DNA of 64,000 nucleotides from a virus. Below the pieces are notes generated by a model that saw only the letters and a list, made by a program, of their open reading frames with translations, did no database searches and was not told where the DNA came from. Positions 9,188-16,158 of the stretch are shown piece by piece (the first letter of the stretch is position 1; every line of letters starts with the position of its first letter). The stretch lies in the IMG/VR virus record IMGVR_UViG_3300005911_000002, positions 1 to 64,000 of that record, one strand, 5' to 3'. The translations under genes and the position numbers were made by a program.

Positions 9188-9997
9188 ATGCCGCAATTAG
9201 ATTATATAAAATACGTAGGTAGCAAGGGGTTTCTGGAAGACCAGTGCTCTGCTGAGCTGTTCGACTTCAGTGATGCCAACTTTAATGAGAACAGCAGAAT
9301 GGAGGCAGCCACACTTGTATCTACAGCATGCTTCGAGACAGACTCAGGATTTAATAAGGAAAAGTTGTATAACACCTTTGTCAAGAAATGCGAGACTCCA
9401 TTAGAGTTTATCCGTAGTAACTATGTTGGTACGGGTATCAAGCAATCATACAGGAATATAAAATTTGAAACATTTGGTGAAGGTATGGACGGGACTGGCA
9501 AAGCAGCAGTTAAAGAGTATAACTCTATCATACAGGCCCATAAAGATACAATAGCATGTTTCAAACTGAGAATACCACTAAAGGTAGTTGGGCACATAGT
9601 ACGGCATAGAAACTTCTCATTTATGCAAACTAGTCGGAGGTACACCAAAGTAGAACCGTACGATTTCTATATAAACGAGAAGGTCCCCCGGAACATGGCA
9701 AAGAGTCAGATAAGAAGTGGAATCGAGTCCTATCAGAGGTTACTTGAGTTGGGAATTAAACCGGAAGATGCAAGAGACGTACTACCATCGTATGCCCTAA
9801 TGACAACCTTATGGGTTATGGGTGATGTCAAAGCTTTCCAGAATTTCTTTAGACTACGATACTACGAAAACCTGATATCGGGAAAGGTAATGCATGAGAC
9901 CTTCGACACCGCCAAAGCTATGATTCTCCTCATAGAAGAGCATCAGCCCACCTTGTATAACCGGATGAAGCACATGAAATCTGGTATAAACAAGTAA
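9188..9997 (+). CDS. thyX: Flavin-dependent thymidylate synthase
   Basis: A 269-residue enzyme that makes dTMP from dUMP using methylene-tetrahydrofolate, FAD and NADPH. The ThyX signature RHRx7S is exact: R139-H140-R141 then S149, followed by RRYT. The C-terminal helical region (FQNFFRLR, about 221-228) matches the substrate-binding part of the family. The start has a host-type promoter upstream. It is the first gene of the nucleotide-metabolism and replication block. Its presence, together with NrdD/NrdG elsewhere, suggests the phage makes its own dNTP supply in an anaerobic host. Confidence 0.93.
   Translation: MPQLDYIKYVGSKGFLEDQCSAELFDFSDANFNENSRMEAATLVSTACFETDSGFNKEKLYNTFVKKCETPLEFIRSNYVGTGIKQSYRNIKFETFGEGMDGTGKAAVKEYNSIIQAHKDTIACFKLRIPLKVVGHIVRHRNFSFMQTSRRYTKVEPYDFYINEKVPRNMAKSQIRSGIESYQRLLELGIKPEDARDVLPSYALMTTLWVMGDVKAFQNFFRLRYYENLISGKVMHETFDTAKAMILLIEEHQPTLYNRMKHMKSGINK
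9983..9990 (+). promoter_or_regulatory. GGTATAAA element
   Basis: GGTATAAA overlapping the end of thyX, 23 bp before the ATG at 10013. The following bases closely match the copy at 42698 (both continue with A/T then AAGTAAC and an AAAAGGAGG ribosome site). Confidence 0.4.
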
Positions 9998-10012
9998 CAA
10001 AAGGAGGCTATT

Positions 10013-10594
10013 ATGGCAGAAAAGGTATGGTATTGGAAATTAATAAAGAAGCTCCAGGATGTGCACCCTGGCCCTGCATTAAAGAAATTAAGAGAGGGGC
10101 GGCAAAGAAAAGAGCAGGACGCAAAGATAGCAGACGTAGCTGCATTCGTAGGATTAAAGGTGTCCTCCCTGCAATCTTACGAGAAGGGTATTGAGGAACA
10201 TCTCATAGCCCCAAAGGAAGTTATGACCGCACTAGCTGCAAGGTTGTTCGTAGATCTGGACGATTTCCCAAAGATACGGGATTATTATTTGCCTAAGAAG
10301 GCTAATAGTAACGTTGAGATAATGAGGCCGACGATCCGAGCTCAAGAGGAATCTACGGTGGAAAACCAGGTGGATGATGGCAAAACCACAGACAAAATTG
10401 TAGTAGAGGTTCATAGCGATCTAGAAGAACCTATCCAGGTTGAAATGAACATTGACAACGCGGGGCATGTCCATGTTTTTCTGTACGGTACGGATACCGA
10501 AGTTAGGAAAGCAACATGGATGCCGGCCGCTACAAATAAATACGGGAGTAACGATAAGAGATACACCCCAACACTTAGAAAAACAATATATTAA
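10013..10594 (+). CDS. HTH (Cro/CI-like) DNA-binding regulator
   Basis: A 193-residue protein. Residues about 22-85 form a Cro/CI-type helix-turn-helix: LKKLREGRQ, then AKIADVAAFVGLKVSSLQSYEKG, with the turn at FVGLKVSS. The C-terminal 100 residues are acidic then beta-like and unrecognised. It has a strong AAAAGGAGG ribosome site and is followed by an intrinsic terminator. It could be a phage regulator for the palindromic or iteron sites near 30 kb, but no direct link is visible. Confidence 0.6.
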   Translation: MAEKVWYWKLIKKLQDVHPGPALKKLREGRQRKEQDAKIADVAAFVGLKVSSLQSYEKGIEEHLIAPKEVMTALAARLFVDLDDFPKIRDYYLPKKANSNVEIMRPTIRAQEESTVENQVDDGKTTDKIVVEVHSDLEEPIQVEMNIDNAGHVHVFLYGTDTEVRKATWMPAATNKYGSNDKRYTPTLRKTIY

Positions 10595-10598
10595 TAAG

Positions 10599-10622
10599 GA
10601 GGGGGGTTTCCCCTCTTTTTTT
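10599..10622 (+). terminator. Intrinsic terminator
   Basis: GAGGGG (10599-10604) pairs with CCCCTC (10610-10615), followed by a run of seven T. It closes the thyX-HTH unit. Confidence 0.8.
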
Positions 10623-10639
10623 ACTAGGGAGATACAACA

Positions 10640-11119
10640 ATGATTAAGATAGCATTATGTGGTCACAGATCAGTAGGTAAGACTACTGCTGCCGAATTCT
10701 TTTACAACAGGCTAACTGGGAAGGGGATGCGGATAGCGAAGTATGATCTACATTACCCTGTCGTGGCTTTACTGAAGCACCTGGGGGTAACTAAGCAGAA
10801 GAAGATAGATGGCATGATAAAGAGCGCCTACGAATATTTGGGTGAGGATATTTTTATAAAGGCCTTCGATGCCCGTACCACCAAATCTTCTACACAATCA
10901 TATATTATAGATAACGTGCACACTAAGCGCGAGTACGAATACCTAGTTAACAACGGATATCTATTTATATCGGTTCATATGGACGACTACCTGGAAAAAG
11001 TAGACGCGGTTGAGTATATGAAACCGTTCTTTTCCTTATACAACTTTGGAGCAAGGGAGGATTTCATGAACGATCTAGAAATACTAATACATAGGATATT
11101 AATACATTATGGCAGTTAG
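10640..11119 (+). CDS. Putative deoxynucleoside monophosphate kinase (P-loop)
   Basis: A 159-residue P-loop protein. GHRSVGKTT (residues 8-16) is a Walker A motif at the usual position for small nucleotide kinases. A later region (YIIDNVHTKREYEYL, about 88-102) resembles the segment in T4 gp1-like dNMP kinases where an acidic residue and an Arg follow a beta strand. The size is short for the family. It lies in a nucleotide-metabolism context next to thyX and overlaps the helicase gene by 11 nt, so the two are co-transcribed. The exact nucleotide substrate is not clear. Confidence 0.6.
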   Translation: MIKIALCGHRSVGKTTAAEFFYNRLTGKGMRIAKYDLHYPVVALLKHLGVTKQKKIDGMIKSAYEYLGEDIFIKAFDARTTKSSTQSYIIDNVHTKREYEYLVNNGYLFISVHMDDYLEKVDAVEYMKPFFSLYNFGAREDFMNDLEILIHRILIHYGS

Positions 11120-12722
11120 AGCACAACTGGTAAACGGAAAAACAAAGTGGATATTGTTAAGAGACAGTGTAGATATAGAGAACTTTTACGGATTGCCACA
11201 ACGTACTTTTAAGGGTAGATCATATGTAGAGCTAACATATCACTCTGGGAACAAGGTCATGGAACTTGGATGGGACATCTCTGATGAACTACTGGATGCT
11301 ATTATGTGTATTACAGAAAACATGCTCATGCCGTTGGTCCTTCCGCAGGACATAAAATATAGCACAACACTCACACCCTTCCCCGAGCAGAAGAAGAATA
11401 TTATGCTACTAGCCGCAAAAGAAATGAAGTGCCTTTTTTCAGATGTCGGCACCGGTAAAACAGCTATGTGTCTAACCCTAATGAACAGCAGACCTGACCT
11501 TAAGTTCTTGGTAATTACTCGTAACGCTATACGTTACAGCTGGCTATATGAGCGAGACAAGTTCTTCCCAGAGTTGGATTTGGGGACATACAAGGATAGA
11601 TCCAAACCTGGTAAAACCAGGATCAACCAAGTAAAGGAACACAGGAACATAGTAGTCAGTTATAATGCCCTTAGTCAGAAGTTCTTTGGTGAGTGGATAA
11701 ATGATTACTCCCCGGATGTTGTTATATGTGACGAGTCTCACAACATAAAGAATAGACTTGCCCAAACAAGGTATATTCGAATGAAAGAGATGTTTTATCC
11801 CCGCGCTGTTTTCTACATGGCAACCGCAACCCCGATGCCAAGAGAGTATTTGGACGTGTATACCCAGTATTTTTTAGCTTACTATGGATACCCGATAAAA
11901 TACTTGGATCAAATATATCAGAGGTACTATTTCAAAATAAATGTAGAAGATCGGGAAGTGCACCTACCTAAGCTAGAACTAAGTAACGACTTCCGGACCA
12001 GATTTATAGCCCCTTTTGCAGCAGTTGGAGAAAAACCAGCTAACTTGCCAGCGCTACACTACCACGATATACCAGTTGAAATGAGTGCTGCTCAGGAGAG
12101 AGCATATAATCAGGCAAAGGAAGAGATGATAGCTGAACTCCCATCAAGAAATGCTCTTTTGGTCAATTCCCTACAGCAGACATCTTATTTATTCAGGATA
12201 GCTACTGGGTTTTTATCTGACGGGGTAACCGGCGAGATAACTAGATACCCTACCCCATTTAGGTTTGAGGCTCTGCAGTATATTCTTGACAGGCATCCTG
12301 ACAGCAAGGTTATAATATGGTGTCACTTCAAGGAGAACGTCAGAATGGTGTGCGAATACTTGGCGTCCAAGGGTGAGAAATATACATTTACACACGGTGG
12401 TATGGATCATTCAGCGGCCATTGCAGAATTCAGAGACGGAGATGCTCGGATAATAGTCGCAACTTATGGAACAATATCCTCCGGGTTAAACTTGCAGTTC
12501 GCCAATATTAGTATAAAGTTTACTATACCCATAGAAGCTAAAAATAGTTACCAAAGTGATGGTAGAATACATCGTACTGGCCAGACAAAAGAATGTCACA
12601 TATATACATTATTTAGTCGTGGAACTTTTGAAGAGAAGTTTTCCAAGGTTTGTCTGCAGAGAGTTAATATGAACAAAGATGTCCACTCAATAGGCCGTGT
12701 TAAACTCATAAACATGGTATAA
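11109..12722 (+). CDS. SNF2-type DNA helicase
   Basis: A 537-residue superfamily 2 helicase/translocase. Motif I is SDVGTGKTA (111-119), motif II DESH (208-211), motif III ATATPMP (about 239-245). The C-terminal RecA domain ends with SDGRIHRTGQ (about 490-499), the motif VI form of SNF2/Rad54-like proteins. The N-terminal 95 residues carry no recognised domain. It acts on dsDNA, probably in replication, recombination or removal of bound proteins. No replicative hexameric helicase is seen in this window. Confidence 0.85.
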   Translation: MAVRAQLVNGKTKWILLRDSVDIENFYGLPQRTFKGRSYVELTYHSGNKVMELGWDISDELLDAIMCITENMLMPLVLPQDIKYSTTLTPFPEQKKNIMLLAAKEMKCLFSDVGTGKTAMCLTLMNSRPDLKFLVITRNAIRYSWLYERDKFFPELDLGTYKDRSKPGKTRINQVKEHRNIVVSYNALSQKFFGEWINDYSPDVVICDESHNIKNRLAQTRYIRMKEMFYPRAVFYMATATPMPREYLDVYTQYFLAYYGYPIKYLDQIYQRYYFKINVEDREVHLPKLELSNDFRTRFIAPFAAVGEKPANLPALHYHDIPVEMSAAQERAYNQAKEEMIAELPSRNALLVNSLQQTSYLFRIATGFLSDGVTGEITRYPTPFRFEALQYILDRHPDSKVIIWCHFKENVRMVCEYLASKGEKYTFTHGGMDHSAAIAEFRDGDARIIVATYGTISSGLNLQFANISIKFTIPIEAKNSYQSDGRIHRTGQTKECHIYTLFSRGTFEEKFSKVCLQRVNMNKDVHSIGRVKLINMV

Positions 12723-12772
12723 AAAAATATTAAATACCTTGATTATCATCGTAGAATAAGCTAGGATATAAT
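12716..12772 (+). promoter_or_regulatory. GGTATAAA element and a second possible -10 site
   Basis: GGTATAAA at 12716-12723 spans the helicase stop codon. Further down, a perfect TATAAT (12767-12772) has a weak TTATCA 18 bp upstream. Either could drive the Gp3-like gene at 12795. Confidence 0.4.
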
Positions 12773-12794
12773 CATCAAATTAGGAGGATTGCGA

Positions 12795-14606
12795 ATGAAA
12801 AATTTGGAAGTGAACACAACTGGACTTAAGATGCTCGGGAAGATACGAATGGGTGAAAAGAGGGGTAATAGACCGGTGGCCCTCGATTATTTCGTACTGA
12901 ATGGGTGTCCGGAATTAGAGAAACTTTTCTCTATGAAAGGTATCGATAGTGAAGGCCCGGTGAATGTAAAAGAGATTCCAATCATGTTCCCGAATGTACC
13001 ATTGGAAGATCTTCTTTCACTGCACCTTAAATTCTACAAGGGCAACGGGGAGAAGAGATGCTGGGGAAACGGGGTGGACGCTCGTTGGAAATTGGAGGAT
13101 GGTACTTGGAAAGAAATTGACTGCCAGTACTACGACTGTAAGTATTATAAGCAGCAGAATGGTGGATGCGCTAAGAAAGCCATCATACGGGTGTTAGTGC
13201 CCGCCTCTGACAGAATTGGATACTACCAGATTGATACTGGTGTGATGAGCTACACAGCTCTTCTCGACCAGCTGCATATGGTACAGAGCCAATTGGGCAG
13301 GTATTGGGGGATCCCCCTCGTAATGTACATGGGCAAAGAGCATCCCATAATGCCCGACCCAAAGACAGGTCGCGTATGCAGATCAAAAATGGCTGTGAAC
13401 GTAATGCGCATCAAGTATCCAGAAAGCATGGATAATATGATTGCAAAATATTCGCTCGATAGTTCTCAGGAAGCTCATATTAACATTGTTAATGAGGCAG
13501 ATGAGGATGATTATATCCTCGAAGATACTGACGAAGCGGCAAGCACTCCCATGGAAGGTCCAATAGATAATGCACCTGAGGTTGAAGTCGAAACTATAGA
13601 CTCTGAAATAGTAGACCCCACTAAGAAGAAAGGTCTTGATAACCTTGCTGCACTTAAGGGAGAGAATACCCCACCCGTTGAAAAAGAAAGCGCTATACCA
13701 CCGATCCCAACGTCGCTCGCCGAACTAGGGGGGATGCCTGTAAAAGCGTTGCGTAAGCTAGCTACACGCGAAGGATTCCGTAATACATCTAAGATGGATA
13801 AGCCCATGGCTATAAAAGCTTTGGGAGACAAACTATTTCCAGAGAAAGAAGGGGCGGTAGATGCTGACGAGAAGAAGGGAGAACCTGAGGCTAAAAAGGA
13901 AGTTGCAGCGACAACTAGCGAACCCGTTATCGACCCAGCAACTACGGGCGATAAAGTTGAGACTGGTAATGAAGAGGCTCCAAAAGAACCCGTCGCAGAA
14001 GGTCCGAGTGTTGCCCTTGTCGACACACTATGTGCAAAAGTTCAAGCTTGGGGAGCCAAGAACATCGAAATAGCTAAGCAGATAAAAGCTCAGTACGGCC
14101 TCGAAGGCACGGCGGTGGATTGGACTGTGGACGAACTGCAGACTGTTATCGGTGAGATAAGAAAACGAACAGCAAAACCTGCTGACAAACCCGTCGATAA
14201 ACCTGTCGATAAACCTGTCGATAAACCTGTCGATAAACCTGTCGATAAACCTGTCGAAACACCCCCTGTTAAGGAAGAAGTAACTCCTCCTGTTAAGGAA
14301 GAAGTAATTCCTCCTGTTAAGGAAGAAGTAACTCATCCTGTTAAGGAAGAAGTAACTCCTCCTGTTAAGGAAGAAGTAACTCCTCCGACCGGTGCAGCAG
14401 GAGCCCCCGCAGGCGGTGACGCAGAACTTGAGACTAGACGGGCAGCCCTGTTAGCACTTGTAGCTAAATACGAGGATCAACCTAAGCTCAAAACAATAGT
14501 ATCATTTGTCAAGGGAGTTGCGGAAAAAGCAGTTACCATTTCCAAGATAGAAGGCGCGGAGAACGCACTTAAGAATGGTTTGAAGGTGGCTAAGGTAACC
14601 ATATGA
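12795..14606 (+). CDS. Gp3-like (recombination-directionality-factor-like) protein with repeat linker
   Basis: A 603-residue protein; the ATG at 12795 follows TTAGGAGG, so the upstream in-frame TTG is not used. Residues 1 to about 215 resemble the phage Gp3-like/recombination-directionality-factor-like family: an early KIRMGEKRGNRPVALDYFVLN segment, a cysteine set (CQYYDC...GGC, about 115-128), then GYYQIDTG and a GIPLVMY segment. Then come an acidic linker, a SAP/HeH-like helical motif (about 305-345), seven DKPV-type units and five PVKEEV-type units, and a helical C-terminal 60 residues. Family members that I know are linked to DNA binding; here the context is replication and recombination. 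No integrase is visible. Confidence 0.55.
   Translation: MKNLEVNTTGLKMLGKIRMGEKRGNRPVALDYFVLNGCPELEKLFSMKGIDSEGPVNVKEIPIMFPNVPLEDLLSLHLKFYKGNGEKRCWGNGVDARWKLEDGTWKEIDCQYYDCKYYKQQNGGCAKKAIIRVLVPASDRIGYYQIDTGVMSYTALLDQLHMVQSQLGRYWGIPLVMYMGKEHPIMPDPKTGRVCRSKMAVNVMRIKYPESMDNMIAKYSLDSSQEAHINIVNEADEDDYILEDTDEAASTPMEGPIDNAPEVEVETIDSEIVDPTKKKGLDNLAALKGENTPPVEKESAIPPIPTSLAELGGMPVKALRKLATREGFRNTSKMDKPMAIKALGDKLFPEKEGAVDADEKKGEPEAKKEVAATTSEPVIDPATTGDKVETGNEEAPKEPVAEGPSVALVDTLCAKVQAWGAKNIEIAKQIKAQYGLEGTAVDWTVDELQTVIGEIRKRTAKPADKPVDKPVDKPVDKPVDKPVDKPVETPPVKEEVTPPVKEEVIPPVKEEVTHPVKEEVTPPVKEEVTPPTGAAGAPAGGDAELETRRAALLALVAKYEDQPKLKTIVSFVKGVAEKAVTISKIEGAENALKNGLKVAKVTI
14182..14388 (+). repeat. Two adjacent in-frame tandem repeat arrays
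   Basis: About six copies of a 12-bp unit (GTCGATAAACCT, protein DKPV) at 14182-14258 are followed by five copies of a 24-bp unit (CCTCCTGTTAAGGAAGAAGT core, protein PPVKEEVT) to 14388. Copies are nearly identical in DNA, so they probably change number by slippage or recombination. They form a long charged linker in the Gp3-like protein. Confidence 0.9.
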
Positions 14607-15685
14607 TAGCATACCCGCTATCTCCTTCGGCACTGAATACATTCCTTTGGTGCCCCTATGCGTGGTTTGTTAAGAAGGTCCTGGGTTTAGACTCAGGATC
14701 TTCTATGTTTGCTGCGGTAGGTAGAATGTGGCATAAGGTTCTTGAACTATACGTAGCCTATCTGCTTGCTGAAGGTATCGGATCGGATATGTTAATGCTT
14801 CGAAAGATATATAATGAGGTAATAACACAGTATGGGCCAATGGACTTTGAATACGCCGAGGACTTCTACGATACTATTGCTTCGAAGTGCTATTTAGAAC
14901 CTGGTTCTCTTGTAGGACAGGAACTTCGGATAGCGCTTAATCACAGGCTAGAGGTTGTCCCGTACTTCCTTGAGAACGGGAAGGCTGATAACACCGTTAT
15001 GTGTAGGGGGATTATCGATATCGTTACCAAAGTTGATGATGAAAGAATTAAAATACGTGATTATAAGGTCACGTGGAAACTCGGTTACGACTCTGGTATC
15101 CAACTTGAGATGTATGCTATGATGGCACTCGCAAAATACCCATGGGCTCAGTATGTAGATGTAGAGCTATGGTTGATTGGGCGAAACATTGTAACTCCAA
15201 GCAAGGCGTATTCGAGAGAGCAGCTTCCCGACTTTCATCGCAAATATCTGAATTACTATAAAATAATAGAAAATGCGATAGATTTCCCGAAGACTCCTAA
15301 TCCTAATACGTGTGTGTACTGCCCAGTTCTTGAGGATTGCGCAGAGGCTTGTGGTTTAATGGAAGATATAGCAGATTACGAATCACTATGCCGTGCCTAC
15401 ACAGTTCATAAGGCCGCGGCTGACAGATTAAAGTCACGATTAGCAGTTGCATTGAATGCAAGAGCTGACGCCGGGGATCTCACATATGTAACATCTCAGA
15501 AGAGAGTTATTACGGATAAACCCGCCGCTATAGCAGCTGTACTGAAGTACGCCGACAAAGATGAAATAGCAAATATACTCAGCATTAGTGTTGGGGACGC
15601 AGCTAAGCTGGCGTACACAAAAGAATTTATCGGTGCATCAGAAACAAAAGAGTTTGAAAAGACAATCAGAGAAATACTTAAGTAG
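14603..15685 (+). CDS. PD-(D/E)XK nuclease, Cas4/RecB-like with iron-sulphur cysteines
   Basis: A 360-residue protein whose start overlaps the previous stop by 4 nt (ATGA). The order matches Cas4/AddB-type nucleases: Cys17 (FLWCPY), His44 (MWHKVLELY), GIIDIV (about 133-138), RDYK (about 149-152), QLEMYAMM helix (about 166), then CVYC...C...C (about 235-249) for a possible [4Fe-4S] cluster. Such enzymes are ssDNA exonucleases in replication and recombination. Placed between the Gp3-like protein and DNA polymerase, it probably works in the same pathway. The last 100 residues are an extra helical domain. Confidence 0.8.
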   Translation: MIAYPLSPSALNTFLWCPYAWFVKKVLGLDSGSSMFAAVGRMWHKVLELYVAYLLAEGIGSDMLMLRKIYNEVITQYGPMDFEYAEDFYDTIASKCYLEPGSLVGQELRIALNHRLEVVPYFLENGKADNTVMCRGIIDIVTKVDDERIKIRDYKVTWKLGYDSGIQLEMYAMMALAKYPWAQYVDVELWLIGRNIVTPSKAYSREQLPDFHRKYLNYYKIIENAIDFPKTPNPNTCVYCPVLEDCAEACGLMEDIADYESLCRAYTVHKAAADRLKSRLAVALNARADAGDLTYVTSQKRVITDKPAAIAAVLKYADKDEIANILSISVGDAAKLAYTKEFIGASETKEFEKTIREILK

Positions 15686-15693
15686 GAGAAACC

Positions 15694-16119
15694 ATGCGGT
15701 ACATAAAATACGCAAGACACCATGGTGAAGTTGTCAGGATTATCAGTGCTCCGGAGTACGTGAAATATATTTCCATGTACGTCGAAGTGCACGATAATGC
15801 GAAAGATGCTGGGGCCACCGTGCCCCGGCATACCCTGGCAACCATCGATGGAATACATTTTTTTAATTTCCACTATCGTGAAAGCATCCTTCCACGGGTT
15901 ATACGTGCTGTAAAAGGAAAGAAGTTCTATAGTTCGGCTGAGGCAGAGCGCACCTTGTGGGATGAATTTTTTAGGCTTGGGGAAGATGATATATTCGTTG
16001 GAGAGTTTAAAAGAATGGCGGTAACGTTAGCTGATGCGATGGTACGGAAGTCCCGTGAGCAGCTTTTATCCGAGAACACTCTTTCTTCCAGTACACCTCC
16101 TAAACCGCCTAGTGGCTAA
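15694..16119 (+). CDS. Conserved-looking small protein, unknown
   Basis: A 141-residue protein with a GTAGGAG ribosome site, 8 nt after the nuclease gene. It has an alpha/beta start, a basic central region and a Ser/Pro-rich tail. No motif was recognised. Location between a nuclease and the DNA polymerase gene suggests an accessory replication role. Confidence 0.45.
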   Translation: MRYIKYARHHGEVVRIISAPEYVKYISMYVEVHDNAKDAGATVPRHTLATIDGIHFFNFHYRESILPRVIRAVKGKKFYSSAEAERTLWDEFFRLGEDDIFVGEFKRMAVTLADAMVRKSREQLLSENTLSSSTPPKPPSG

Positions 16120-16122
16120 GGT

Positions 16123-16130
16123 GGTATAAA
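16123..16130 (+). promoter_or_regulatory. GGTATAAA element before the DNA polymerase gene
   Basis: GGTATAAA preceded by TG (TGGTATAAA), 28 bp before the polymerase start. A further TATACT-like sequence occurs about 15 bp downstream. Confidence 0.45.
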
Positions 16131-16158
16131 AGCATAACATTATACTTAGGAGCCATAA

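Noticed and set aside
13511-14336. Long minus-strand frames opposite the Gp3-like gene
   Set aside because: They arise from the biased codons of the repeat and acidic linker regions and have no ribosome sites.
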